64,000 nt of DNA from Coccinella septempunctata (lineage: Eukaryota; Arthropoda; Insecta; Coleoptera; Coccinellidae). Both the position numbers and the translations under genes were made by a program. The notes below the pieces were generated by a model, which saw nothing but the letters and a program-made list of their open reading frames with translations, did no database searches and had not been told where the DNA came from. Location of the stretch: assembly GCF_907165205.1 (NCBI RefSeq), contig NC_058193.1, forward strand, positions 30,145,521 through 30,209,520, read 5' to 3'. Below, piece by piece: positions 11,999-23,940 of the stretch (the first letter of the stretch is position 1; each line of letters opens with the position of its first letter).

Positions 11999-12027
11999 TC
12001 TCATTGCATATTCAAAATATTCACATA

Positions 12028-15000
12028 TTACTCGGATTTCGTTTTACTACTCTGTTTTCCACGTAACCTTAATAAATAACATAATGCATATTTAAGGAAA
12101 ACAATTAAAGAAATGGATAAAACTGAAACGAATAAGATAATATCCAGGAGTAGATACTGAAACAGGTTGAGTTTCAATGCAGCTACTTTTAAATGATCTG
12201 CTCCTTTATTTCTTATCACGTATTCGACCCAAAATACCAATCTCTCTTGAGCTGACAATGGATTGTCCTTCATTAATCTGGATCTCTTCATAGCATTCTC
12301 CATATACCTGCAAAATAGTCCAGTTGGGATATGTATAAGGTACGGAAATTATTTCAATCTCACTTCGGCTTAGTTAAAATTTCATCCAACTCAGATTTGA
12401 GAGTTTCCACCGTGGTTTCTCTAAATTTCAACCATCTGGCGAAGCCAAAAGCTGTTGCCCTCTTCGCGTTCAGCATCTGATCCCCAAAGATTGGAAAAGC
12501 CAATAATGGTACACCGTTGTTCACTGCTTCCATAATACTGAAAATACCTCCATGTGTTATGAAGAGCTTAACGTTTTTGTGAGCTGAAATATATACTTGG
12601 TAATTCTCAAACCCTTCGGCAACCACGGAATTCATACCCAATATGTCGTTCTGCGGTAACCATTTTCTAATTATTATATTGTCTGGTTTCCCAGGAAGAT
12701 TCTCATCCTCCCATTTCCAGAGGACGGTCTGCTTCAAGGAAGAAAAGACGCTATTGAACATGTCAATCTTTTCCTTGGGCATATCTGCGCTTCGAATATT
12801 TGAACCCATGCTGAAGTAAACCACGCCATGCTTGGCTTCGTCCAATATTTTTTGAAGATCAGCAGGAAGAGGCTTCGCTGGGCTCAGATGAAACCCTCCA
12901 ATATCCACCATGCTAGGGACCTACAGCAGATTCGAAATATAATGGAAATTTTCTGTTTTCATTCAATGGCTGGGGCTGGGGTTATTTTTACTAAATATAA
13001 GTGGAGAATGAAGCTTTGAATGGTTTAGATATACAACTGATAGTTTAGGTTAGGTTAGGCTCATGAAGCTTTAAATGGTTTAGATATACAACTGATAGTT
13101 TAGGTTAGGTTAGGCTCATGAAGCTTTAAATGGCTTAGATATACAACTGATAGTTTAGATTAGGTTAGGCTTATGAAGCTTTGAATGGTTTAAATATACA
13201 ACTCATAGCTTAGGTTAGGTTAGGCTCATGAAGCTTTAAATGGTTTCGATATACAACTGATACTTTAGGTTAGGTTAGGCTTATGAAGCTGTAAATGGTT
13301 TAGATATACAACTGATAGTTTAGGTTGGGTTAGGCTTATGAAGCTTTGAATGGTTTAGATATACAACTGATAGTTTAGGTTAGGTTAGGCTCATGAAGCT
13401 TTAAATGGTTTAGATATACAACTGATAGTTTAGGTTAGGTTAGGCTCATGAAGCTTTAAATGGCTTAGATATACAACTGATAGTTTAGATTAGGTTAGGC
13501 TTATGAAGCTTTGAATGGTTTAAATATACAACTCATAGTTTAGGTTAGGTTAGGCTCATGAAGCTTTATATACAACTGATACTTTAGGTTAGGTTAGGCT
13601 TATGAAGCTGTAAATGGTTTAGATATACAACTGATAGATTAGGTTGGGTTAGGCTTATGAAGCTTTGAATGGTTTAGATATACAACTGATAGTTTAGGTT
13701 AGGTTAGGCTTATGAAGCTTCAAATGGTTTAGATATACAACTGATAGTTAAGGTTAGGTTAGGCTTATGAAACTTTGAATGGTTTAGATATACAACTGAT
13801 AGTTCAGGTTAGGTTAGGCTTATGAATCTTTGAATGGTTTAGATATACAACTGATAGTTTAGGTTAGGTTAGACTTATGAAGCTTTGAATGGTTTATATG
13901 TACAACTGATAAGTGAAGTTCCAGTTTCCAATTGATAGTAATAGTAGATATTGTATTGTATCGTATCGTATTGTATTATATTATATTGTATTGTATTGTG
14001 TAATTTAGTAGAGTTCAGTAAACACCTCTTTCAGCAGGAGAACTGTAATTCTTTATGTAGGGCATTTCACTTACCTTAGGAATAGCTTCGTTCACACTAG
14101 TGTCCCCATTTAGAAGTACGAGAGACACATTGTTATAATATTCTGAAATATCTGGTGCTCCAGGGAAATGTTTCTTGATGATCTTATCATGAGCAGGCAG
14201 AGCGATGAAATACCTGACAGTTTCAGTGACGAGATACAGGATAGCGTTGTCCATCCTCTGGAAGAAGTTCATCTCGTTGGAGTAAGGGAGCACCAAGTCA
14301 GCAACGTAAGAAGGTGGTGCAGGATTTCCAACGGTGGGATTAGTCCAGGAATTTGCACCTTGTGCTGAGTAGAGGATCAGAGGTGCGTCGAAGTATGTAC
14401 CCATATATTTAAGACCATCGCTATAAAATTGCTCCAGGATGATAACATCGAACTTCTCCTTCGTTTTCAGGAATTCTTTAAACACGGGGTGAGATAGCGT
14501 AGAGTTCATGATAACAGGGCCTAGGGAGCTGAAAACGTACGCTTGAAGATAAGGGTGGAGGTTGAAGTTGAAGAAGTCCATTTTTTGCTCTGAAAAGCGA
14601 TGGAATGAATTACATATGTATAGAATTATGTATTTCTATAAATGGATGCCTGAACAGTGATACTTATTAATTTGACCGTGCATTTCAAGAACCAAAAGAG
14701 CTATCAAAATTCTACTTGTACCATTTTTCATAACATAAAACAGTAGCACAATTTAGAGAAAACCGCAATCCTCTATATCTTCAAAGTTGAGGGCGAAAGT
14801 ACTCAAAATGGAATACCCTGTAGGTACAGTTCAGATTCAAGCCGAAAGCTATATTGAACACAACTCAATTTTGAAAGTTCTGTTCAATTTAGATTGCATG
14901 ACTCTGTAATTCTGTTTATAACTTGTTTATATTTGTTATGATGAATAAAGAATAAAGAATAAAGAATTTTGTCAGCTGAAATGTGCAGTAATTTCTTCTC

Positions 15001-15942
15001 AGTTCTCTGATTATACGGTGGGAGGCCTATTAAACGTTTACGGAGAACGGATCTTATATTGGATTGTTCACTTTCATAGAAATTTGACTTTATTTCCGAA
15101 AATATGAGGTTTTTGTTTAGGAACATAAAGAATCACGAGATTCGTTTTTTGATTTTCTCTGAAATTATGAGATAAGAAGTTGGAAAAAAAATCAAGTGAC
15201 GGGTTAAATGAAAGTTTGGAACACCCTGTATATCACAAACCTGATTTTTCTACACGGAACTCATCCTCAGAAGCTAAGGACCTATTTTCAAAATTTCAGC
15301 TTCCTAAAATATAAAATATGTCCTTTCTGTGCCTATTTCATTGGATCCATGTTTGTGCCAATTTTTTTTGGCAAACCGTTAATATCTCCAAAAGTATCCA
15401 GAATAGGAATAAGGAAGCACAGGGAAAAAATACTCAGATGGGGATAGGGAAGACGAAAAATTATAATAAAAAGTTGTTGAAAATATTTTAGTTCGATAGA
15501 TCAGAAATCTAAACCCTAGTGTCCAAATTTTTAGAACAACACTATGATTCCGTTTTCCGTAAACGTCTAATAGGCCACCCAGAGTGGGACACCCTGTATA
15601 ATCAACTCTAGTCAGTTGAACTTGGACCTGTATATGGGTCTGAAACATGCCCGTTGTGCAGTAAATGATATAGCAGGCTTCTTAATTAGTTCTTACTTAA
15701 AATTTAAGAATGAATATATCATTACCATCCTTTGGCTCCAGAACCACATCTCTCCAATTCGTGGGTGGATTTTTCAACCTGAACGGGCTGACCATCGTCA
15801 CGTGGTGTCCTCTAGCGGCTAAAATTTTCATCATCGCCAAACCAGCCCTGTAGTGGCTCTGTCCGTTCAACGGAAAGATTCCAAGAATTTTCGCACATTC
15901 TGATAAACTCAAAATTCCAAAAAGGTAGAAAATGAATCGCAT
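12028..15942 (-). CDS. UGT: UDP-glycosyltransferase, five exons
   Basis: Transfers a sugar from a UDP-sugar to small lipophilic acceptors in the ER lumen. Exons read on the minus strand: 15942-15726, 14589-14075, 12920-12638, 12583-12364, 12307-12028; 1515 nt, 504 aa, all introns GT...AG and phases consistent. Residues 1-17 form a signal peptide ending near SECAK. QSHYRAG carries the presumed catalytic His. The donor-binding signature reads FITHGGIFSIMEAV then FGDQMLNA, with the canonical Asp-Gln pair. A C-terminal membrane helix (QYLLLDIILFVSVLSISLIV) is followed by a tail ending KTKSE, which fits the KxKxx ER-retrieval motif. The start was chosen as the ATG directly before the hydrophobic run; an upstream in-frame ATG at 15978 exists. 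Unlike its neighbours it has an additional intron between AIPK and VPSM, and it lies in the opposite orientation, so it is a more distant paralogue. Confidence 0.9.
13017..13915. repeat. 55-bp minisatellite, about 16 copies, with TTAGG core
   Basis: Inside intron 2 of the minus-strand UGT gene. The unit is 55 bp (for example TAGATATACAAC recurs at 13026 and 13081) and contains TTAGGTTAGGTTAGG, three copies of the ancestral insect telomere pentamer. Sixteen TTAGG-type cores can be counted. Variant units recur 330 bp apart (TGGCTTAGAT at 13131 and 13461), showing a six-unit higher-order duplication; one unit near 13562 lacks about 11 bp. Confidence 0.95.
13945..14002. repeat. Degenerate ATTGT/ATCGT pentanucleotide microsatellite
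   Basis: Runs of TATTGTATTGTATCGTATCG and close variants directly next to exon 2 of the UGT gene, on the intron side. Confidence 0.8.
15019..15602. repeat. Possible MITE in UGT intron 1
   Basis: About 31 bp at 15019-15050 and 15551-15580 are inverted copies (GGCCTATTA then ACGTTTACGG). The right side continues into GGGACACCCTGTA at 15587-15599, the same terminus as other MITEs here. AACACCCTGTA also occurs at 15220-15230, so the block may be nested. Confidence 0.5.
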
Positions 15943-16469
15943 CTCAAAGCCGACGTTACCACAAATCTTATTATGCAATAGATGTATATCGAAGTGTTGT
16001 CGTGAAATCGATATATTATCTTGTGTATACTATCTATTTAAAGTCGAGTTCCCTGTTTACAAATGACGTGGCATTACTCTTCACCTTGAATGAAGATCCA
16101 AAATAGAATTATTACTATTATTCCTGGGTTTCTACTATATTATCATTTTGGGGACACGAATACCTTGATTCTCACGATCATGATTGATTCCCGTCTATTA
16201 TTTTTCATCTATTTCGTTCAGAAAATGGAACAATACAGAGGAGGCATTCTTTAAAATTATTATTTTTCATGTGAGGACTAAATATTTACCTGTATTCGTC
16301 AAACAAACAACAATCACTCTTATTGTGGTGATCACCAAAAATTAATTTCTCCCAAATCAAAGATTCACCCACTACAATTTACAACACTTTTTTCTCGATC
16401 CTTGATAAGATTAGGTGATTTCTGACAACAACAAAGTCATATGCTTTCAGAATAATCAAAGTATGTAAC
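15943..16469. other. Upstream region of the minus-strand UGT gene
   Basis: No gene. On the minus strand CACAAGATAATATATCG at about 16010-16027 supplies one GATA-type site roughly 75 bp before the start codon. Confidence 0.35.
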
Positions 16470-16576
16470 AGTTGGGGAGCCCAAGAGGAAAATTCGGGAT
16501 ATACTCGAGCGTGTCAGATTAATATGAGAGCACCTTGGTCTTGGAACCTGCAGAGTACTTCTACCAAAAATTAGAC
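16470..16576 (-). repeat. Dispersed repeat, copy 2 (inverted partner at 1030-1136)
   Basis: Reverse complement of the copy at 1030-1136 with few differences. See that entry. Confidence 0.6.
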
Positions 16577-16739
16577 TGTATATAGGGGGAATTGTCTAGA
16601 ACAGCCTGTCAGAATGGTAAAAAAAAATATATGTGGAAAAGTATATATTTTCTTAATAGCTTTTTTCTTATTTTGAAGCTAATTCTTGAATAAGAATAAC
16701 AAGCCGAAACAATAAAAATTGGCCATAAAGGTATCGAAA

Positions 16740-17110
16740 ATCAGTTTTTTTGAAGTATCTCCTCTTCTGGACTTCAAATCGTTTTCGCATCCATTATAAA
16801 AGTTGTAGAGCATAACATTTTCTACAAATTTTGTCTGAAGCAATTCCTTCTACGTTCGAACGTTTTTGAGATATATGGCTATTAATGTACATTAGAGTGG
16901 TACTCTACATTGACCTTGCCCTTTCGCATGTGTATGGCTAAGCTCCTCGCGCACATCAACCTCTAGCTCAAAAACGGTTAAGAGTATAAAAAATTGCTTC
17001 AGACAAAAGTTATATAGAATTTCATTATCTACAACTTCCATGATGAATACAAAAACGATTAGCTGTGAAGGAAGGGAGATATTTTACAACAATGCAATGT
17101 TATCATCTTC
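16740..17110. mobile_element. Palindromic MITE
   Basis: Arms at about 16777-16880 and 16975-17095 are inverted copies (shared TTTTGTCTGAAGCAATT and AGTTGTAGA). The unpaired centre is short, and there is no coding potential. Confidence 0.65.
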
Positions 17111-17792
17111 CGATGATAACATAATAAGATTAAGTCGATCAAGAAAACAACCTATTGATTTCGTTTTGCATTTTCAAATAACCACTGTTACCTTGTGTCA
17201 TGTCCGAATTGTCAGTCTTGTGAAAAGTAGCTTCCTTTGAATCAACAATTAACATAGCCTCCGAAAATGTGACACATTCGAAAAATATTAATTTTTCTGC
17301 CATTTCCAATCTTCCGTAACGCCAGCCCCACCACGAAAACTGTCAGATTAACATGAAATCTTGAGGAGCGGCTCGTGACAATATAAGATGGTGAAGCACC
17401 TTTGTTCAGTGAATTATCTGCTTCATCAGTTCCATATTAATCTTTATTGAAAGAATGATAACGCCTAAATTGGCTAGCTCAATTCAGATCGTAACACTTG
17501 TCGATATTCATATCGTCGGGTTTATCCTTATTATTAATCTTTATTCATAAATTTTCATTCAAATTAATCTGGAATCTGACTATTTCAGATTATTAAGATG
17601 TTGAAATCTGATTCAGACAGATGGTTGTCCTGTAACTGTAAAAAATTCGTTCGTGTCTTCAATTGGTGCCAAATTAGGGAAAAGTAATTTCCACAGTGGT
17701 ATAGTTGAATATTTGATCAATAGCATTTTTCAACTCGAATAGTATGGGGATGTGGATGTATTATTTCCTTGATGATTTTCAACATAAGTCGA
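17111..17792. other. Gap with no gene
   Basis: AT-rich intergenic sequence. I see no motif or supportable frame. Confidence 0.3.
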
Positions 17793-18060
17793 TATAAAAA
17801 CACATTTTTATCATTTATTCACTGACGGAAATAACCGAATTCATTTCCACCGTTCACTCAGTTCACTGTTGTATTCCTTTTTTGTTCGAGCACCTACTGA
17901 TTTATACCTTTGCGTAATAATTCAGTCGAAATGCGAATCATGGCTAAATAACCGTAATTCTCACTCGATTAAACTGCAATTATTCCACTGGCTACATATC
18001 GGCGTTAAACTTTTAACTTCCGATAAAGGTATGCTCAGTTTGTTACAAATCGCAATATAT
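17793..18060 (+). repeat. Duplicated upstream block, copy 1
   Basis: About 265 bp that recurs at 22489-22754 in the same orientation with scattered substitutions (shared CAGTCGAAATGCGAATCATG and CTCGATTAAACTGCAATTAT). It lies about 0.84-1.1 kb upstream of the first plus-strand UGT start, and its partner lies 1.2-1.45 kb upstream of the second, so it marks the 5' edge of the tandem duplication unit. Confidence 0.85.
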
Positions 18061-18815
18061 ATAATACAGAATCGTACCCGTGTACAACGATGATACACGA
18101 AAATGAGTTATACCTACGCCACGCAAATTTGTTTCAAGTCATCATTCATCGAATTCTCCTTGTTGAATTTTGCGAGGTCATTGAAGTTAATTGAATGAAG
18201 CTATTTATGGATCCTGAGTAAAATATGCCGGAAGCTTATCCCTATAAACCACATAGCCTAGTATATGTTGAATCGGATAAAACAAAAATTTTTTATTTGG
18301 GCGTAAAAAATATATTGAATTAAAATAATTCGTCTTTCGTCTTTTTATATGGTTACTCGGTATTTTCTCATCGATTTTGATATTTTAGAGTTGTTCATTG
18401 AAGACTGACCAAAAAATTATTGTGCTGCCTTGAATTCAAAGTTGTACAGAATGAAATGGCGACTTCCAAGAATGTCCAAATTTCAAAATTCACTGATTTT
18501 TGCATATCCTACATCTCGCTTCCTGAACAATATTTCTTGTTTTCAAACTGTTTAAGCCTGTCTACTTATCCATATCATATTTCAAGTGTCACACGATGTA
18601 TAAACATATATAATAAAAATTTTATCTTTTTAATAATTCAAGATAGATATTTTCAAGAAAGATTGTGATATGGGGAAAAGCATTACCGAGTTTTTTCATT
18701 GAGTGAAACTATGCGAGTATATTTTTCAATAAAATATGATGAAAGTTGCAGCTCAGTTGCAACAACTTCAATTTCAACCAACATTCAGTGTTGTGCTGAA
18801 TCATTCCACCCTCCA

Positions 18816-18826
18816 GATAAGATAAG
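18816..18826 (+). promoter_or_regulatory. Tandem GATA motif
   Basis: GATAAGATAAG, centred about 80 bp before the UGT start codon at 18900, inside a stretch conserved with 23799-23809. GATA factors drive insect midgut genes; direct binding here is inferred. Confidence 0.55.
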
Positions 18827-18899
18827 CGACTTTTTGAGGTAATCTTCCAATTTTTGCTGTATAATATTTGTGGGAGCACAGTTCATCATTACAATCAAA

Positions 18900-21618
18900 A
18901 TGAAGATCGTCGGTGTACTTTGTGCTTTTGTGTTCATCATCGTGACTGGAGCAGAATGTGCCAAAATACTGGGTGTGTTCCATGTGGCGGGAAAGAGCCA
19001 CTACATGGCATGCAGTACTGTCATGAAAATACTTGCTGAGAGGGGCCACGATGTAACAATTGTCGCACTTTTCAAAGAGAAAAATCCACCGAAAAATTAT
19101 CGACAAATAGTTATCGATGGACTGTACGAAAAGGCTTCAGGTGAGATAAAAATAACATTGTAAAATTAAAACATCAAGAAAAATATTTAGTCCCATAAGT
19201 CATGAAAAGTGTTCAAAAAAAAACATTAAGGTTTTGATCATATTCAAACAGAGTTTCCCAGTTTTTTTCAGCTCTTTTCTTGTTATAGGGTAGAAGTAAG
19301 AGTAGAATTTGGCTTTAGACCTTTCAATCTTTATGTATTTCGAGGTCAATGACCGAAGAGTAATTGATGTTATCGAAAACATGCCATTTTTCTAGGAAAC
19401 TAATTGATGAGTCATCTGAAGTAAAAAATGACAATTACAAAAATAAAGCGACATGTAATTAATACGTTCTTTCATCTTCCATCGATTATCACCCCAGAAA
19501 AAGCATCTATGAGTAAGTAAAAAAATAGTGTTGGTGAAAAATGCCATCAATTGCCAAATCATCGTCACGAGAGATTCTGGCAGAATTTGAAGAAAAATTC
19601 AACAGTTCAACAATAAACGGAGAATACTATTCGACATCACTGACCACTCTACGGAAAAAAATTAAAGAGAAAAGACGCGGAAAGCTATCAAAAGGTGTTT
19701 TGTTTTTGCAGGACAACGTCCCTGCACACAAATCTCATGTTGCCATGCAAGAAATTCGCGATTTAGGGTTTGAATTACTAGAACACCTCCCTTATTCACC
19801 AGATTTAGCTCCATTCGGTCTCTTTCCTCAACTGAAAAAAGTTTAAAAGGTTGTTTATTCGAGGAGGAATTGAAAGCTGTAGAGGTCTGATTTGCAATGC
19901 AAGACGAAAAACTTTTTTTGAACGGTCTAGGAACGTTGCAGGTTCGCTGCAATAAATGTATCCAATTAAGCAGAGAATATGTTGAGTAAAGAAATATTTC
20001 GACATTGAAATTTTGTTTGGTTCTATAGTAGGCTAAGAATTTTTCAATATATCCTCCTATGCCTGATGCCTATTTTGCTTACCCCACTTGGCTGTGTAAC
20101 TATATTAGACTTTTTTCAGCCACAACCAAGGACCTCTTCGCAACAAAAAGCTCTGTTCTCATGACACCAGTCAGTTTCCACTCCATGACAACCATGTTTC
20201 TAGAGATGTTTTTCAATCACACAAATTTCAAGGAATTCATGAAAAGCAATGAGAAATTTGACGCAGTTATCGTGGAGGAATTTCAATCTGAAGCTATAAA
20301 ATACGTAGCTCATCATTTCAACGCACCCTTGATCGTATACAGTTCTGTGGATGCGAACGAATGGACAAACCCCTTCCAAGGAAACCCTGACACTCCTTCC
20401 TACCACCCTTGTCATGCTTTGACACACCTCACGAATCACATGTCGTTTATGGAGCGTGTAGAGAATACATTATTTTACGCTTATGACAAAATTTTTTACC
20501 ATCTGATAGCCTTCCCCGCCCAGAATAGGCTTCTACACCGGTATTATCCAGAAGCCCCCGATCTCAAGGACATAGCCTACAACGTTTCCTTGGTTCTCTT
20601 CAATACTGACCTTAGCGTGCATGAGCCTATGCCGAAAGTACCAAGCATGAAAGATGTTGGAGGTTTTCACATAAGGAAGCCCAAGCCTCTTCCTGAAGAT
20701 CTCCAAAAGATCTTGGACAACGCCAAACATGGCGTCATATTCTTCAGTTTAGGCTCAACCGTTAAAAGCAAGGACATGCCTAAGGAAAAGAGAGACTTGA
20801 TACTTAGGAAGTTCTCAAAGCTTAAGGAGACTGTTATTTGGAAATTCGAGGACACAGAATTGCCTGGCAAACCTGACAATGTCATCATCAGGAATTGGCT
20901 GCCACAAAACGATATCTTCGGTGAGTGAAGCAACTCTCATTCTTATCGGCTAAAAGTCTCAACTTATTTTCCTTATTGTTTGCAGCGCACAAAAACGTCA
21001 AATTGTTCATTTCTCATGGAGGCCTGTTCAGTACAATGGAGGCTGTTTACCATGGTCTGCCTGTGATGGCTCTGCCAATTTTTGCGGAACAAGAGGTGAA
21101 CGCTCTAAGAGCAGAAATGGGTGGATTCGCAAGACATTTACCATTCCAAGAACTCACTGAGACTTCTTTCAGTGAAGTCTTGGACGATCTTTTGAGCAAT
21201 CCAAAGTAAGTATTAACAATATGCACTCCGTATGTTCCTTAAATCCCCAGTCCACCAAAAAAAATATACAATCATAATGATTTTCTCTAGTGCAATATTA
21301 AAATCTTCACACTTATGATTGAAAAAATTACCTCTTGGTCACAGATACAAGGAGAACGCTAAAACCCGTTCGAGCATCATGAGAGACAAACCCATGGACC
21401 CTGCAGATGCTATCAATTATTGGGTAGAATACGTGGTGAGACACAAGGGTGCTCCACATCTAAGGTCAGCTGCATTGGACCTGGAATGGTACGAATATTT
21501 GTTGATAGATGTTATCCTCTTCATTCTAACGATGGTAGGAGCTTTCCTTTTCACTGTTGTGTACTTGTACAAGCTATGGCCTAAGAGGAGATCAAGCATT
21601 AAACAGAAGAAGAATTAA
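18900..21618 (+). CDS. UGT: UDP-glycosyltransferase, tandem gene 1, four exons
   Basis: Exons 18900-19140, 20120-20920, 20986-21205, 21345-21618; 1536 nt, 511 aa, phases consistent. The signal peptide (about residues 1-20, MKIVGVLCAFVFIIVTGAEC) leads into AKILGVFHVAGKSHYMACST with the presumed catalytic His. The acceptor-binding half runs to about residue 240. The C-terminal half holds the donor site: FSLGSTVKSKDMPKEKR, NWLPQNDIFG, then FISHGGLFSTMEAVYHGLP and FAEQEVNALRAE. The canonical Asp of the Asp-Gln pair is Glu here. One membrane helix (about residues 470-495) is followed by a cytosolic tail ending KQKKN, a KxKxx ER-retrieval signal. Intron 1 contains a mariner remnant ending about 50 bp before exon 2. 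Closest relative is the next gene, with which it shares even intron 2 (65 bp in both). Confidence 0.92.
19500..20064 (+). pseudogene. Mariner remnant in UGT intron 1
   Basis: From about 19610 the frame reads TINGEYYSTSLTTLRKKIKE, then VLFLQDNVPAHKSHVAM (second catalytic Asp block) and LLEHLPYSPDLAP. A small deletion removes the third-Asp motif, and stops follow. The right end carries the 3' terminal inverted repeat, CTAAGAATTTTTCAATATAT at 20032-20051 ending AT-TCC-TCC near 20060. It is the same mariner family as the copy at 62311-63100. Confidence 0.8.
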
Positions 21619-22488
21619 TTCGTGCTCGATTTCTAAGAGCAACATGGAATTGTTCTCAAAACTATAATATTAATGATTCGAAAATAGATCATAAAGATAC
21701 CATCGAATTGTAACAATTCAGAAAGTACTATATATATCTTATCATAATCAGGATATTGTCTGTGATCGGCAAATGGAATATTCATCATTGTCTTCTTCCC
21801 ATAAATTTTTTCACTTAAAAAATACCTCATTTTTGATAACTAGTTGATAAGGATAATATTGTTATTACATTTTTCAAATCCAATAGAAACTATAATTATT
21901 ACATAATTAGAAAAATCAATGTGATATTATCAAATAAGTCATAGCTTTCGCATAATTTCTATTAATTTGAATTCAACCAATTTTAAACGTTTTTTATAGT
22001 AGGTATGTATTTGTTTTTCATTTGATATTTCCCAGCATAATTGAAGAATAGTTCATATTCATATCAACAAGAATATTTGATGAAAAACATCAACCATTAC
22101 ATAAATAATATTAGATACCTAATAAAATGTAAAAATCGAATATTTCAAATACACTGCTCAATTATTGATTTATGATTCCTTCCTTGTTTCATTTAGAAAA
22201 GCATGAATGAATGAAAAGCTCGCCTATCAAGCATTCTACTCTTTGAGGCATACTTACGATGGGACAATTTATGAAGTTTTTGGACCCATATGTCCAAACA
22301 TCCAACATCTCACGAGAAGTGTGGTCTAGACATCTCTGCCCAGACATGCTCTGAGCAAATTCCAAGAATTTATAACTGCAGTCTATCTACGAATATAGGA
22401 CGGAACAACGTTTGAAAGAACTGGTAACCATTGTATAGATGAAGATCTAAAAATATCCAGTTATAATTGTGTTGACATAATTCGGTAT
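21619..22488. other. Gap between UGT tandem genes 1 and 2
   Basis: 3' UTR and spacer of the first tandem gene; AT-rich. AATAAA-like ACCTAATAAAATG occurs at about 22118-22131. No other feature was seen. Confidence 0.35.
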
Positions 22489-22754
22489 TATAAAAACACA
22501 ATGTTTTTATTTATTCACTGACGAAAATAGCTAAATTAATTTCCACCATTCACTGTATTCTTTTTTTTTCGAGTCCCAACTGATTTATATATATAAATCT
22601 ACCTTTGCCTAATAATTCAGTCGAAATGCGAATCATGACTACATAACCGTTATTCTCACTCGATTAAACTGCAATTATTCCACAGACTATTTATTGACAT
22701 TAAACTTTTAATTTTCGATGAAGTATGCTCACTTGATTACAAATCGCAATATAC
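22489..22754 (+). repeat. Duplicated upstream block, copy 2
   Basis: Partner of 17793-18060; see that entry. It has a short TATATATAAAT insertion relative to copy 1. Confidence 0.85.
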
Positions 22755-23790
22755 AGTGTGGAACAGCCAAATGGAATAAATTAATTATCTCGCGGTTACT
22801 GTAAATATTCGTGAAATCTCCTGAATCACATCGAACTAAAATTTTAACGTGTCATTCTTCTACGAAAAAATACGAACCCCAACTTCAACCCTCTTCGAAC
22901 GATAGGTGAAACACTAAATTTTTTAAATAGAAAGTATGGGCTTGTGATACATCATTTGAAAGTAGAAAATCAGAGTTAAAAAAGCTCAAGAAAAACAGGT
23001 TGAACATTAGATATGAATCCTAAAAAGCTGTTAATTAGGAAAAGAGTGTTCTATCAGATCATAATCGATGAGTAATCTAATTAAAAAAAACCAGTGGGGG
23101 CTTTGAATTTGCGTCCTAAATTACTTGAATTCTCTTTATATCTCAAGAAAAAGCCTCGCAACTCATAAATCTCAGCGTTTATTTCATTTTTCAGGATAAA
23201 ATAAAAAAAATCAATGAATTATTCTTTGAAGAAGGTAAATATGTTTCTTTACTTATTCTTCAAAACTAAAACAATTATCTCGAACAATTCTACAGGAGCA
23301 TTTCATGAATAAACCAATTTTTTTTTTATATTTTTCAAGCCGTTATACCAATTATATCTTGTAGCTATCAGATATTTTGGAAAAAAATGCAAAATTGCTG
23401 AAATTTTGAACGATATCAATATAATTAGCTGAATACAGCAAAACCAAATATTTTGCTTGGTAATGGTGCCCAAAAATCTTGAATTAAAGTCAAAGAACCA
23501 TTTACAATTCTTTAAATATTAACCTAAGGCTTGAGTTCTCTTTTCAGTACAATAATGCGATTAAAAAAGTAAGATGACAATTGACAATATTCGAAGTGTA
23601 ATGATGTATACCTAATACCTAAATACAATTTATTTATCTCGTTTCAAATATTTCATAAAGGAATGTGTTCATTTCTACGAAGAAAAAAACATGAATGTTT
23701 ATTAGGAAAAGTCAAAGAAACCTTCTACCTCCATGTACTATCCTATTCCATAACATCCATTCCAATCAACGTGTTGAGCTGAATCATTCC
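22755..23790. other. Gap upstream of UGT tandem gene 2
   Basis: AT-rich sequence that does not align by eye with the corresponding region of tandem gene 1, so it probably contains an insertion. No coding motif was found. Confidence 0.3.
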
Positions 23791-23798
23791 ACCCTCCA

Positions 23799-23809
23799 GA
23801 TAAGATAAG
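23799..23809 (+). promoter_or_regulatory. Tandem GATA motif
   Basis: GATAAGATAAG, about 135 bp before the start codon at 23941, within a block conserved with the one upstream of tandem gene 1 (TCATTCCACCCTCCA precedes both). Confidence 0.55.
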
Positions 23810-23940
23810 CGAAATTTTGAGGTAATCTTACAATTTTTTGCTGTATAATATTCGAACGCGAACCTTGAAGTGGCAAGCCTATTTTATACATATAAACCGT
23901 TGTATTGGCGAGAGAAGCTCAGTTCATCATTGAAATCAAA

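Noticed and set aside
13017..13915. Regular 55-bp array considered as a CRISPR array or a true telomere end
   Set aside because: The whole 55-bp unit repeats and there are no unique spacers. The array sits inside a gene intron with normal sequence on both sides, so it is neither CRISPR nor a chromosome end.
19541..19846. Open frame considered as an extra exon of UGT tandem gene 1
   Set aside because: Its sequence is mariner transposase. The UGT exons 1 and 2 join in phase without it.
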